Notes: a model not told the origin generated them from the letters alone. A DNA stretch of 64,000 nucleotides from Rufibacter roseolus (GCF_017916365.1 NZ_JAFMSU010000002.1:1612001-1676000), one strand, 5' to 3'; shown: positions 33,959 to 44,144, numbered from the stretch's first letter. Made by a program: numbers and translations.

Positions 33959-36358
33959 ATGATCAAGAACTACCTAAAAATAGCCTGGCGGAACCTGCTG
34001 CGGCAGAAAGCATACTCGGCCATCAACATCATCGGGCTGGCCACGGGCATCTCGGCGTGTCTGCTCATCTTTCTGTTTGTGCAGCACGAGCTGAGTTACG
34101 AGCAGCATTTCGCCAAAGCCGACCGCACCTACCGGGTGGTGAACGACCTGATTGTGGACGACGAGATTGAGAAAGCCTCCCTTACTACCGGCGGCCTGGC
34201 CCCGGCCCTTAAAGCCGATTACCCCGAGGTGGAAACCGCCGTGCGCCTGGTCAACGCCGACAAGCAGGCCGTGAGCGTTTCTGATGACAAGGTCTTCTAC
34301 CTTACCAATTCCTACTTTGTAGACAGCAATTTCTTCTCCGTTTTTAATTACAAGTTCCTGAGCGGAGATCCGGTTACGGCGCTGGCGGCGCCGTTGTCTA
34401 TGGTCCTGACCCAGGCTACCGCCGAGAAGCTCTTCGGGAGCGCGGCCGCGGCGCAGGGGCAGTTGGTGAAAATCCAGGGCGAGTCGTTCAAGGTGACGGG
34501 CGTGCTGGCACCGTCCGGTCCTTCGCACCTTACCCCTGATTTCTTCGCGTCTATGAGTTCCCTGGGCAATGAGTTCATGCAGATGATGGAAGGAGAATGG
34601 GGCAACACCAATACTTACACCTACGTGGTACTGCGCAACTCCTCACAGGCGGCTTCGCTGCAGGCGAAAATGGGCGATTTTTTCCTGAAAAGGGTAAAAC
34701 CAGCTTATGACCAAATGCAGTCCACTGGCCGGGTAGACTACAAGATCCAGCCGCTGCTGGACATCCACCTCACCAACGACTGGCTTTATGAACTGTCACC
34801 CTCGGGGAACCAGTCCTACATCTTCATTTTCTCGGCTGTGGCCATTTTTGTGCTGCTCATAGCCTCCATTAACTACATGAACTTGGCCACGGCTCGCTCC
34901 GCGAAACGCGCGAAGGAAGTAGGCTTGCGCAAGGTGGTGGGCGCGCACCGCTCGCAGTTGGTAAGCCAGTTCCTGGGCGAATCTTTGGTGATCACCTTGC
35001 TGGCCGTCTTGTTGGCGCTGGCCTTGGTGGAATTGCTGTTGCCCACTTTCAACGGCCTCACGAACAAGAGCATTGGGTCTTCCTACCTGCTCAACCCGGT
35101 GTTTGGGCTCACATTGCTGGGTATCATCCTGTTGATTGGCCTGGTGGCGGGATCTTACCCGGCATTCTTCCTTTCGGGCTTCAAGCCGGTGGATGTGCTT
35201 AAATCAGACAAGGCGCCCCGGGGCAGCGGCGCTACTTTGCGCAAAGGGCTGGTGATCCTGCAGTTCACTATTTCGCTGGTACTCATCATCGGGACAGTGG
35301 TGGTGTACAGCCAGATGGATTTCCTCAAAAAAGCAGACCTGGGTTTCAACAAGGAGCAGGTGGCCGTGATTGACATCCCCAGCGGAGACACCACGCTCAC
35401 CGCCAAACTGCCTTTGATCAAGAGCGAGATGCTGGCCAACCCCCACGTGACGAAGGTCTCGGCCTCGGCCCAGATTCCGGGTCAGGGTTCTGGCGTGCTC
35501 ATTTTCCTGGTGGAGCGCAACAACGCCATGGTGGAGAAAACCATGAACATGATGACCGTGGACTATGACTTCTTGGATTTGATGGGCATCAAACTCAAGG
35601 CCGGCCGCAACTTCTCCCCAGACATGGGCACCGACCAAAGCTCGGGCTTCATCATCAACGAGGCGGCGGCCAACCTACTGGGCTGGAAGGAGGCCGTGGG
35701 CAAACGCATCGGGTTCAGTGACACCACCAGCGGAAAGGTCATTGGCGTGGTCAAAGACTTCAACTATACCTCTTTGCACGACAAAATTGCGCCCGTGGTG
35801 CTGCGTGTGCGGCCCAGAACCTCGGGCTACCTGCTGGCGCGCCTCTCCGCCGATAACTTTGACGAAGCCCTGGCGCACGTGAAATCCACCTGGGCCCGCT
35901 TTGACCCTAATCGCCCCATTGACCTCACCTTCCTGGACGAAAGCTTCAACGCGCAATACCAAAGCGAGGAGAAAATGCTGAAGGTTTTTGGGTATTTCTC
36001 TATTCTGACTATTATCATTGCCTGTATGGGCTTGTTCGGGCTCACGTCGTTCATGGCCGAGCAGCGCACCCGCGAGATCGGTATCCGGAAGGTGCTGGGA
36101 TCTTCGGTGCTGGGCATTGTCATGCTGCTCACCAAAGACTTTGCGGTGCTGGTGATCATTGCCATTGTGCTGGCCTCACCGCTGGCCTGGTACGGCATGC
36201 AGCAATGGCTGCAGGAATTCGCCTACCGGGTGCCCTTGAGCCCGTGGTTGTTTGTGAGCGCGGGAATGGTGGCTTTGATTATTGCAGTGGCTACCGTGAG
36301 CGTGCAGGCGGCCAAGGCGGCACTCCTCAATCCTATTAAAGCATTGAGGAGCGAATAA
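33959..36358 (+). CDS. ABC transporter permease, MacB/FtsX type (second of three)
   Basis: A 799-residue paralogue of the permease at 30938, with the same order of domains. It starts MIKNYLKIAWRNLLRQKAYS and shares nearly the same first 40 residues with the third copy (36449). The repeated motif REIGIRKVLGSS closes the second unit. It may form a heteromer with the other permeases or serve a different substrate with the shared ATPase. Confidence 0.9.
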   Translation: MIKNYLKIAWRNLLRQKAYSAINIIGLATGISACLLIFLFVQHELSYEQHFAKADRTYRVVNDLIVDDEIEKASLTTGGLAPALKADYPEVETAVRLVNADKQAVSVSDDKVFYLTNSYFVDSNFFSVFNYKFLSGDPVTALAAPLSMVLTQATAEKLFGSAAAAQGQLVKIQGESFKVTGVLAPSGPSHLTPDFFASMSSLGNEFMQMMEGEWGNTNTYTYVVLRNSSQAASLQAKMGDFFLKRVKPAYDQMQSTGRVDYKIQPLLDIHLTNDWLYELSPSGNQSYIFIFSAVAIFVLLIASINYMNLATARSAKRAKEVGLRKVVGAHRSQLVSQFLGESLVITLLAVLLALALVELLLPTFNGLTNKSIGSSYLLNPVFGLTLLGIILLIGLVAGSYPAFFLSGFKPVDVLKSDKAPRGSGATLRKGLVILQFTISLVLIIGTVVVYSQMDFLKKADLGFNKEQVAVIDIPSGDTTLTAKLPLIKSEMLANPHVTKVSASAQIPGQGSGVLIFLVERNNAMVEKTMNMMTVDYDFLDLMGIKLKAGRNFSPDMGTDQSSGFIINEAAANLLGWKEAVGKRIGFSDTTSGKVIGVVKDFNYTSLHDKIAPVVLRVRPRTSGYLLARLSADNFDEALAHVKSTWARFDPNRPIDLTFLDESFNAQYQSEEKMLKVFGYFSILTIIIACMGLFGLTSFMAEQRTREIGIRKVLGSSVLGIVMLLTKDFAVLVIIAIVLASPLAWYGMQQWLQEFAYRVPLSPWLFVSAGMVALIIAVATVSVQAAKAALLNPIKALRSE

Positions 36359-36398
36359 CCGTTTAGGGGCTGTTTTCTTAAAAATGGCCCCTAACCAG
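36359..36398. repeat. Dispersed palindrome copy
   Basis: GTTTAGGGGC and GGCCCCTAAC around TGTTTTCTTAAAAAT, between the second and third permease genes. Confidence 0.72.
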
Positions 36399-36448
36399 AA
36401 ACTATTTCAGAACTTAAGACGGCGCGTGCGGACAACACTTTAAAGCGA

Positions 36449-38869
36449 ATGCTTAGGAATTACTTAAAAATAGCGTGGCGAAACCTGCTGCGGCACAAGG
36501 CGTATTCGGCCATCAATATCATTGGGCTGGCGACCGGTATCTCGGCGTGTCTGCTTATTTTTCTGTACGTGGGGCATGAGCTCACTTATGAGCGTAACTT
36601 CCCTAATGCCGAGCACATTTACCGGGTGGTGAGCCGGGTAAACTTCCACGGAGAGGATGACCGGTTTTCCCTTTCCCCTAAGCCCTTAGCCGACCACATG
36701 CGGCGCGAGATCCCCGAGGTAAAGAAAGTGACCCGGCTCGCCGCCTCCAAAAAACAGACCGTCTGGAAAGACCAGCAACCCTTTCTGGAAGACAACCTTT
36801 TCTTCGCCGACAGCACGTTTTTCCAGGTGATGCCTTACACCTTTTTGGCTGGTGATCCCGTGACGGCCCTTCGGGCGCCCAGAACCATTGTCATCTCTGA
36901 CGAGTTGGCCCGCAAATACTTTGGCAGCGTGGAGAAAGCCCTGGGCCAGCCGCTACAGTTCAGCAGGAATCAGCACCTGGTCACCGGGGTGTTCAAAGCC
37001 GAGAAACACTCGCATCTACAGGCCAGCGCTTTTTTCTCCATGGTGACCAAAGACGAAGCAGAAAGGACCGGGAAAGACGCCGAGACCATAGCGGCCCAAG
37101 AAAACGAATGGATTCTATTTGGGTATTACACCTATTTCACCCTTCACCACCCCGCTTCGCTACCCGCCTTCAAGCAAAAACTGGCGGACCTGGTACAACG
37201 GCGGGCCGTACCCTGGCTCAAGGAAAACGAGATTTCCGCGTCTATGGAACTCATGGTGCAGCCTATCCCCGAAATCCACCTCAGCAATGACTTCCAGACC
37301 GATATCAGCCCCTCGGGGAGCCAGTCTTACGTGTACATTTTCTCGGTGGTGGCGGTGTTTATTTTGCTTATTGCCTGCATCAATTACATGAACCTGGCCA
37401 CGGCCCGCTCGGCCAAGCGGTCCCGCGAGGTGGGACTGCGTAAGGTGGTGGGCGCGCACCGGAGCCAGATCATCGGGCAGTTCCTGGGCGAGTCTATCCT
37501 GATCACGCTGCTGGCGCTGGTCTTGGCTTTGGCCATGGTGGAGCTTTCCCTGCCCGTTTTCAACGAACTCACCGAAAAACAATTTGCCCTGTCTTCTCTG
37601 CTGAACACGAATTTTGTTTTGCTCATCCTGGCCATTCTGCTGTTTGTGGGTTTGGTGGCCGGCAGTTACCCGGCCTTCTTCCTATCGGGGTTCAGGCCGG
37701 TGGAAGTGCTTAAATCAGATAAAAACCCCAGGGGCAGTAATGCCTGGCTACGGCGGAGCCTGGTGGTGGTTCAGTTCACTATTTCGCTGGTTTTGATCAT
37801 CGGCACGGCAGTGGTGTACAGCCAGTTGCAGTTCCTCAAAAACAAGAACCTGGGGTTCAACAAAGAACAGGTTCTGGCCCTCAACCTACCCAAGGGCGAC
37901 TCTCTTTTCCAGGAAAGGCTGACGGTTTTCCAGCAGGAGCTCACCCAGAACCCCAACTTTCTGCAGACGGCTACCACGGGAAATATCCCTGGGGAAAGGC
38001 TGGCCCGCCTGCTGATGTTGGTGGAGGAAGAAGACGGCACCGAGAAAGACCAGACCATGAACGTGATGTTTGTGAGTTACGATTTCCTGGAGCTGATGGG
38101 CATTGAGTTGAAAGAGGGCCGCACCTTCCAGAAGGGTATTCCCACAGATGAAAAAGGCGCGGTCATCATCAACGAGGCGGGCGTGAAATGGCTGGGCTGG
38201 CAGAACCCCATGGGCAAGCGCGTGCAGGTCACCGACTATGATGCCAAAGTCATCGGGGTGGCCCGTAACTTCAATTATGCCTCCCTGCACAATCCCATTG
38301 AGCCGCTCATGATCATTCCCATTAAGGAAAACACGGGCTATCTGCTGGCCAAAATACGTCCCCAGGACCTGGAAGCCTCCCTCACTTTCCTGGAGCAGCA
38401 ATGGAAAGCCTTCGCGCCCCGGCACCCCATGGATTACTTTTTCATGGACGACCATTTCAACCGGCAGTACCAGGCCGAGGAAAAGATGCTTACCGTGTTT
38501 GGGTACTTCGCGGCGCTCACCATTCTCATTGCCTGTCTGGGTTTGTTCGGGCTGGCTTCTTTTACCGCCGAGCAGCGCACGAAAGAAATTGGCATCCGGA
38601 AGGTGCTGGGGTCAACGGTGGTGGAGATTGTACTGCTGCTGTCTAAAGATTTCGCGCTGCTGGTGCTACTGGCCATCCTCATTGCCTCGCCGGTGGCTTG
38701 GTACGGCATGAAGAACTGGCTCCAGGATTTCGCCTACCAAGTAAACCTGAGTCCGTGGTTATTCTTCACAGCAGGGTTGGCTTCGCTGCTCATTGCGGTG
38801 GCCACCGTGGGTATCCAGGCGGCCAAGGCGGCTTTGCTGGACCCGGTGAAGTCGCTCAGGAGTGAGTAA
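36449..38869 (+). CDS. ABC transporter permease, MacB/FtsX type (third of three)
   Basis: An 806-residue paralogue of the two permeases upstream, again two units each with a large periplasmic domain. The N-terminal stretch, from NYLKIAWRNLLR onward, is close to the second copy, and both mid-protein segments (GLVAGSYPAFFLSGF) match almost letter for letter, so the second and third genes are the closest pair. The ORF ends with KSLRSE, as do the others with small changes. The substrate is unknown. Confidence 0.9.
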   Translation: MLRNYLKIAWRNLLRHKAYSAINIIGLATGISACLLIFLYVGHELTYERNFPNAEHIYRVVSRVNFHGEDDRFSLSPKPLADHMRREIPEVKKVTRLAASKKQTVWKDQQPFLEDNLFFADSTFFQVMPYTFLAGDPVTALRAPRTIVISDELARKYFGSVEKALGQPLQFSRNQHLVTGVFKAEKHSHLQASAFFSMVTKDEAERTGKDAETIAAQENEWILFGYYTYFTLHHPASLPAFKQKLADLVQRRAVPWLKENEISASMELMVQPIPEIHLSNDFQTDISPSGSQSYVYIFSVVAVFILLIACINYMNLATARSAKRSREVGLRKVVGAHRSQIIGQFLGESILITLLALVLALAMVELSLPVFNELTEKQFALSSLLNTNFVLLILAILLFVGLVAGSYPAFFLSGFRPVEVLKSDKNPRGSNAWLRRSLVVVQFTISLVLIIGTAVVYSQLQFLKNKNLGFNKEQVLALNLPKGDSLFQERLTVFQQELTQNPNFLQTATTGNIPGERLARLLMLVEEEDGTEKDQTMNVMFVSYDFLELMGIELKEGRTFQKGIPTDEKGAVIINEAGVKWLGWQNPMGKRVQVTDYDAKVIGVARNFNYASLHNPIEPLMIIPIKENTGYLLAKIRPQDLEASLTFLEQQWKAFAPRHPMDYFFMDDHFNRQYQAEEKMLTVFGYFAALTILIACLGLFGLASFTAEQRTKEIGIRKVLGSTVVEIVLLLSKDFALLVLLAILIASPVAWYGMKNWLQDFAYQVNLSPWLFFTAGLASLLIAVATVGIQAAKAALLDPVKSLRSE

Positions 38870-38870
38870 T

Positions 38871-38910
38871 CCGGTTTTAAGGCTTCTTTCCTGAAAATGG
38901 CCCAGTAACG
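38871..38910. repeat. Dispersed palindrome copy (weak)
   Basis: CCGGTTTTAAGGCTTCTTTCC and a poorly conserved right arm, after the third permease gene. Confidence 0.5.
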
Positions 38911-39057
38911 CCTTCTGTAAGTTTTAGGCTCTCCCAGCGACTAAAACGTAGAGGAGAAACGGTCTCCTCCTGAGAAGACGGCACAGGATTCTTCCGGTAC
39001 AGACACCTAAACCCGATAACTTTCGTTTTCTTAGCATTCCAAGACATCTAAAATTCT

Positions 39058-40923
39058 ATGTTGAAAAAATCATTGGCGGCGCTGGCGTTTGCCGCCCTCC
39101 TGCACTCCCCCTTGCTGGCGCAAAACAACGCCACCCCAGCCTACAAGTTTTCTGTGGACCTGGCCCAGGCCAAAGACGATAAACTGCAGGTGACCCTCAT
39201 CACCCCAGAAATCAAAGAAGACGAAGTACTCTACCACATGCCTAAAATGGTGCCCGGCACCTACGCAGTGTATAATTTCGGGAAGTTTGTCTCTGACTTC
39301 AACGCCTTTGACAAAAAAGGCAAAAAACTGAGCGTGGAGCGCCTGGATCAGAACACCTGGAAAATAAAGAAAGCCAAAAAACTGGCCCGCCTCACCTACC
39401 TGGTGGATGATACCTGGGACACGCCCAAGAAAGAAGACATCGTGTTTGAACCCGCCGCCACTGATATTGAGGCAGGCAAGGTTTTCCTGCTCAACACGCA
39501 CGGGTTCTTTGGGTACTTCGCCAACATGACCAAGGTGCCTTACCAGATTACGGTAAACAAGCCGCAGGACTTCTACGGCGCTACCCCGCTGCGCACCACC
39601 AGTTCCACGCCCACCTCCGACACTTACCTGCTGCAGAACTACAATGACCTGGTAGACTCGCCTATGCTGTACAGCCGCCCAGACACGGCTATGCTCAAAG
39701 TAGGCAACGCCGAGGTTCTGATCTCTACTTTCGCCGCTGGTGGTGGAGCCCGCTCTAAAAACCTGGCCGAGAACATCAGAACCATTCTGGAAGCGCAGAA
39801 AAATTACCTGGGCGGAACGCTGCCGGTAGACAAATACGCTTTCCTGGTGTACATAGACGACAAGCCTAACCGCACAGGCGCGTACGGGGCGCTGGAGCAC
39901 TCCTACTCCTCGGTGTACTACTTCCCAGAGATGCCACCTACCATGCTGGCTGAACAGGTCCGGAATATCGCGGCGCACGAGTTCTTCCACATCGTGACTC
40001 CACTGAACATCCACTCAGAGGAGATCGGGAACTTTGATTTCAGCAATCCCAAGATGTCCAAGCACCTCTGGATGTACGAAGGTGTGACGGAGTATTTCGC
40101 TCACCACGTGCAGATAAACCAGCGGCTGGAAGAGCTGCCTGATTTCCTCACGGAGATGCGCAACAAGATCATTGCCTCTCAGCAGGAGTACAATGACGCA
40201 CTGGCCTTCACCGAGCTGAGCCTGGGCGCCCTGGACAAGCACGAGAAAGAGTACGGCAACGTGTACCAGAAAGGCGCCCTCATTGGCATGGCCCTAGACA
40301 TCAGGCTGCGCGAGCTTTCGGGCGGCAAATACGGCATCCGGAACCTGATGAAAGACCTGAGCCAGACTTACGGCAAAAACCAGTCGTTCAAAGACGAGGA
40401 GTTGTTTGACAAGATCACGGCTTTGACTTACCCCGAGATCCGGGACTTCTTCAAGCGCTATGTGGAAGGCAACGAGCCTTTGCCCTATTCTGAGCTTTTC
40501 AGGAAAGTAGGCATTACCTACCAGCCTACCGGCACGCAGAAACGCATCTCGTTGGGTAGACCCACCATTGGCTATGACCAGGCCTCGGGGCATCTGATGG
40601 TGGCCAGCACCGAGAACATGAATTCCTTCGGGAAGCAGATGGGCTACAAAGCCGGCGACCAGTTGTGGCAGATCAACGGTGAGGACCTGAACCTGCGCAA
40701 CGCTACGGATCTCATCAACAAGCACGTGATCAATGCGAAGGAAGGCACGCCTATCTCCATCACTGTGGGCCGCAAAGACGCCTCCGGTACGGTGAAGCCG
40801 GTGGAACTGAAAGGCAAACTAGTAGCCGCCGAGGAAAACGTATCGCACCTGCTTACCCCAGACCCCAATGCCACCCCGGCACAGCTAGCCTTAAGGGAAG
40901 CCTGGTTGTATTCCAGCCTGTAA
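39058..40923 (+). CDS. M61 family metallopeptidase with PDZ domain
   Basis: A secreted 621-residue peptidase. A signal peptide ends after residue 21 (LLAQ). The zinc site is HEFFH (307-311) in NIAAHEFFHIVTPLNIHSE, followed by the third ligand in MYEGVTEYFAHH, as in glycyl aminopeptidases of family M61. A PDZ domain follows (about residues 500-590, MGYKAGDQLWQINGEDL). It probably cleaves peptides in the periplasm. It is a single gene, closed by the strong palindrome at 40939-40992. Confidence 0.92.
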   Translation: MLKKSLAALAFAALLHSPLLAQNNATPAYKFSVDLAQAKDDKLQVTLITPEIKEDEVLYHMPKMVPGTYAVYNFGKFVSDFNAFDKKGKKLSVERLDQNTWKIKKAKKLARLTYLVDDTWDTPKKEDIVFEPAATDIEAGKVFLLNTHGFFGYFANMTKVPYQITVNKPQDFYGATPLRTTSSTPTSDTYLLQNYNDLVDSPMLYSRPDTAMLKVGNAEVLISTFAAGGGARSKNLAENIRTILEAQKNYLGGTLPVDKYAFLVYIDDKPNRTGAYGALEHSYSSVYYFPEMPPTMLAEQVRNIAAHEFFHIVTPLNIHSEEIGNFDFSNPKMSKHLWMYEGVTEYFAHHVQINQRLEELPDFLTEMRNKIIASQQEYNDALAFTELSLGALDKHEKEYGNVYQKGALIGMALDIRLRELSGGKYGIRNLMKDLSQTYGKNQSFKDEELFDKITALTYPEIRDFFKRYVEGNEPLPYSELFRKVGITYQPTGTQKRISLGRPTIGYDQASGHLMVASTENMNSFGKQMGYKAGDQLWQINGEDLNLRNATDLINKHVINAKEGTPISITVGRKDASGTVKPVELKGKLVAAEENVSHLLTPDPNATPAQLALREAWLYSSL

Positions 40924-40938
40924 GCTATTCTGATTTCT

Positions 40939-40992
40939 GTGGCGCCCGTTTTGGGGTTGTTTTCTTTGAAACAACCTCAAAACGGGCGCCAC
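40939..40992. repeat. Dispersed palindrome copy, strongest stem
   Basis: A 24-25-bp stem with one mismatch: GTGGCGCCCGTTTTGGGG... against ...CCTCAAAACGGGCGCCAC, loop around TTTCTTTGAAA. The outer GTGGCGCCCG differs from all other copies but pairs fully. It may also stop transcription of the M61 gene. Confidence 0.85.
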
Positions 40993-41045
40993 TTTTCGTT
41001 CCTAACATAGGGTAAGTAGCATTTTTACACTTCATGCAACTATGT

Positions 41046-41063
41046 TGTACATATTTATGTACA
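41046..41063. promoter_or_regulatory. Palindromic operator of the yefM-yoeB module
   Basis: TGTACATATTTATGTACA is an 8-bp perfect dyad with a two-base centre. It lies 27 nt before the antitoxin start. Phd/YefM antitoxins bind such dyads (often with a TGTACA core) to repress their own operon, so this is the expected site. Confidence 0.75.
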
Positions 41064-41089
41064 TTCGTCAAGGAATAAACTCTACCGTA

Positions 41090-41377
41090 ATGTTATCATT
41101 GACCGTTAGCGCTTTCAGAGGCAACATCAAAAAATACCTTGACATGGTAACCAAATCCCTGGACACTCTAGTGATTCCAAGGGAAAATGAAGAGGCAGTC
41201 GTACTTATGCCCTTGAGCGAGTATAACTCCATTATGGAAACGGCTCACCTTCTCTCTACTCCCGCCAACCGCCAACGCCTTGATGAGTCCATCGCGCAGG
41301 CGGAAAGAGGCCAAACCATTTCCTTCTCCCTGGAGGATCTGCAAAAGGAGATAGCGAAAGGAGAAAATGCAATTTAA
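41090..41377 (+). CDS. yefM: YefM/Phd-type antitoxin
   Basis: A 95-residue antitoxin from the ATG at 41090. The N-terminal half (LSLTVSAFRGNIKKYLDMV... VVLMPLSEYNSI) is the Phd/YefM DNA-binding fold, and the C-terminal half is charged and likely unfolded until it binds toxin. A reading from 41042 adds 16 residues that overlap the operator, so the shorter form is preferred; AAGGA lies upstream of it. It overlaps the toxin gene by 11 nt. Confidence 0.88.
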   Translation: MLSLTVSAFRGNIKKYLDMVTKSLDTLVIPRENEEAVVLMPLSEYNSIMETAHLLSTPANRQRLDESIAQAERGQTISFSLEDLQKEIAKGENAI

Positions 41378-41639
41378 CTACACCCAACATGCGCACGAGG
41401 ACATCTTTTACTTTATACAGAAAGGCGACTTCACCACTGTTAAGCGCATCTACGAGCTGCTGGAAGCGATCCGGAAAGAACCTTTTGGAGGGCTGGGAAA
41501 GCCTGAGCCGTTAAAGTATGACCTAAAAGGCTATTGGTCAAGGCGTATCACCCATGAGCACCGGTTGGTATACAAGATAACAGGTACCAAAGGCTTGGAT
41601 CAGACCTGCCTTATTGTCCAATGCCGCCTACACTATTAA
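41367..41639 (+). CDS. yoeB: YoeB-type ribosome-dependent RNase toxin
   Basis: A 90-residue toxin of the RelE superfamily that cuts mRNA in the ribosomal A site. The family signature GLGKPEPLKYDLKGYWSRRITHEHRLVY is present in pieces: GKPEPLKYDL with the catalytic Glu, YWSRRI with Arg, and a C-terminal CRLHY with His and Tyr. All expected catalytic residues are in place, so the toxin looks active. It overlaps yefM by 11 nt. Confidence 0.93.
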   Translation: MQFNYTQHAHEDIFYFIQKGDFTTVKRIYELLEAIRKEPFGGLGKPEPLKYDLKGYWSRRITHEHRLVYKITGTKGLDQTCLIVQCRLHY

Positions 41640-41792
41640 ACATCCATAGGGCACCCTACTGGTGGCCTTCTTCATCAACCTTGTCTATTCCTAAAGTTGA
41701 ATTAAATACTATCTTTAAGGAAGCGTAGCCACCACCTCCTGAAAACATATCAGGGGTTTAGGCGTTATGTTTTAAATCTGACCACCGCAAGC

Positions 41793-44144
41793 GTGTTTCC
41801 ACCCTCCAGACATATTCCGTTCCCGAGGTCCGCTCAAGGGCTCTTCGGTATTTTCCTGCTGCTTTTGCTTTTTCTGCCCTTTTCTGTTGTTAAGGCGCAG
41901 GACCGGGTCACGCTGAACGGCACGCTCCGCTCCGCGGCTACCGGCGAGGTATTGATTGGGGCCAGCGTTTCGGTGGCAGGCACCACCACTGGCGTGGAAA
42001 CCAACACCAACGGCACTTATGCTTTACCGCTGAACCCGGGGACGTACCAGATCCAGTTCTCTTACATCGGGTTTCAGACCTTGACCCAAGAGGTGGTCCT
42101 GACCAAAAACACCCGCCTGAACGTGGAGTTGCTGGAGAACTCAAACCAACTGGGCGAAGTGGTAGTGGAATCTGAGCGCAATACTTTCCAGGAGCGCCTG
42201 ACCACGCCGCAAATGAGCATGGAAACACTTTCATCCCGCGAAGCGAAGCTCTTGCCGGCCCTGTTTGGCGAGGTAGACATCATCAAAACCCTGCAGCTGA
42301 AACCAGGCATCCAGAGCGGCGGCGAGGGCAGCAGCGGCCTGTTTGTGCGGGGCGGCAGCTCTGACCAGAACCTGGTGCTCCTGGATGATGCCCTGGTGTA
42401 CAACCCCAGCCACTTGTTCGGATTCTTCAGTGTGTTCAACCCAGATGCGGTGCGTGGTGTGGAGCTGTACAAAGGCGGGTTCCCGGCGCAGTTCGGAGGA
42501 AGGTTATCCAGTGTGCTGGACGTGAAACTACGCGAGGGCAACCGCAAAGAGAATGACGTTTCCGGCGGAATAGGCTTGATTGCCTCCAGGCTCACGGTGG
42601 AAGGCCCCATCCAGAAAGACAAGTCCTCGTTCCTGGTCTCGGGGCGGCGCACCTACGTGGATGTCTTTACCCGCATGATCAATAAAGCCAAAGAGAGCGA
42701 CCCGGAGTGGAGCCCCATTCCCGACTATTATTTCTATGATTTCAACGCCAAGGCCACATTTGAGCTGGGTCCCAATGACCGCCTTTTCCTGAGCGGCTAC
42801 TACGGCCGCGATTTCTTCAAGTTCAACGACGAGGATTTCGACTTCAATTTCAATTGGGGAAACCGCGTGGGCTCTGCCCGGTGGGCGCACCAGTTTTCGC
42901 CCCGTTTTTTCGTAAACACCACTTTTTCAGCCTCCAACTACCAGTACCAGATCAAAAACCAGCTGGACATCTACTCCTTCAGCCTCACCTCTCACATCAC
43001 AGACCTCACACTGAAGTCTGACTTTGAGTACATTTCCTCGGAGCATCACCACCTGCGCTTCGGGGGCTCAGCGATTGACCATCGCTTTACTGTGGGCCGG
43101 CTGGAGGCCAATAGCCAGGATGGCACGGTGAATGTGGGCGCGGGGAACTACTACCGCGGACAGGAATACGGCGTGTACGCCTCAGATGACTGGACTTTGA
43201 GCCCTGTGTTCACCCTGAGTTACGGATTACGGCTCTCGGGTTTCCTAAACAACGGCAAGAACTTCCTGGGGCTGGAGCCACGGGCGGCGGCCAGTTACCG
43301 CTTCTCTGAGACGCTCACCCTAAAGGCCAACTACACGCGCATGTTCCAGTACGTGCACCTTATCTCCAATACCGGCGCCTCGCTCCCCACCGATATCTGG
43401 TACCCTTCCAGTCCGGGCGTGAAACCGCAGCGCTCAGACCAGTTCACCCTGGGCCTTACCAAGCTCTACAAAGACAAATACCTGTTCAGCACCGAGGCCT
43501 ATTACAAGAAGATGAACCGCCAGCTGGACCTCCGCGACGGGGCGCAGATCTTCGGGAACACGGAACTGGAGCAGGAGTTTGTCTTCGGGACCGGCGACAG
43601 CTACGGCCAGGAGTTCTACGTGGAGAAAAAGGAAGGCAAAACCACGGGCTGGATCGGCTACACCCTTTCCTGGAGCAACCGCACCTTTCCTGATCTGAAC
43701 AACGGCAAGACCTTCCCCACCCGCTTTGACCGCCGGCACGATCTCTCGGTAGTGGCTATCCATGAATTGAACAAACGCCTCAGCGCCACGGCCACTTTTG
43801 TGTACGGAACCGGCAATGCTTATTCGCTGCCCGTGCAACGCTTCGTTTTCCAGGATGTGAACGGCGAAGACTACACCGTGATTCCGGTGTACCCAGAGCG
43901 CAACTCGTTCCGGCTGGCCGCTTACCACCGCCTGGATCTAGGGTTAGTTTGGAGACTGCGGCCTAAGCGAGGAAGCTCTGACCTTACCTTTAGTGTGTAC
44001 AACGCCTACAACCGCCGCAACCCGTACTTCGTGTATTTTGAGACCATCAAAGACGAGGAGAACAACCAGATCACGGGCTTTGTGGCCAAACAGGTTTCCT
44101 TGTTCCCTGTTATCCCGTCTGTGACCTATAACTTCAAATTCTAA
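41793..44144 (+). CDS. TonB-dependent receptor with carboxypeptidase-like domain
   Basis: A 783-residue outer-membrane receptor starting at GTG. A signal peptide is seen at about 15-36 (LLLLFLPFSVVKAQ), then a carboxypeptidase-like regulatory domain (about 38-125), a plug with GLFVRGGSSDQNLVLLDDA (about 185-205), and a barrel ending TYNFKF. No ATG suits, and the frame is open upstream, so the GTG is a working choice. Its stop overlaps the ATG of the next gene by one base (TAATG), which couples it to a DUF4249 lipoprotein. The substrate is unknown. Confidence 0.88.
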   Translation: MFPPSRHIPFPRSAQGLFGIFLLLLLFLPFSVVKAQDRVTLNGTLRSAATGEVLIGASVSVAGTTTGVETNTNGTYALPLNPGTYQIQFSYIGFQTLTQEVVLTKNTRLNVELLENSNQLGEVVVESERNTFQERLTTPQMSMETLSSREAKLLPALFGEVDIIKTLQLKPGIQSGGEGSSGLFVRGGSSDQNLVLLDDALVYNPSHLFGFFSVFNPDAVRGVELYKGGFPAQFGGRLSSVLDVKLREGNRKENDVSGGIGLIASRLTVEGPIQKDKSSFLVSGRRTYVDVFTRMINKAKESDPEWSPIPDYYFYDFNAKATFELGPNDRLFLSGYYGRDFFKFNDEDFDFNFNWGNRVGSARWAHQFSPRFFVNTTFSASNYQYQIKNQLDIYSFSLTSHITDLTLKSDFEYISSEHHHLRFGGSAIDHRFTVGRLEANSQDGTVNVGAGNYYRGQEYGVYASDDWTLSPVFTLSYGLRLSGFLNNGKNFLGLEPRAAASYRFSETLTLKANYTRMFQYVHLISNTGASLPTDIWYPSSPGVKPQRSDQFTLGLTKLYKDKYLFSTEAYYKKMNRQLDLRDGAQIFGNTELEQEFVFGTGDSYGQEFYVEKKEGKTTGWIGYTLSWSNRTFPDLNNGKTFPTRFDRRHDLSVVAIHELNKRLSATATFVYGTGNAYSLPVQRFVFQDVNGEDYTVIPVYPERNSFRLAAYHRLDLGLVWRLRPKRGSSDLTFSVYNAYNRRNPYFVYFETIKDEENNQITGFVAKQVSLFPVIPSVTYNFKF

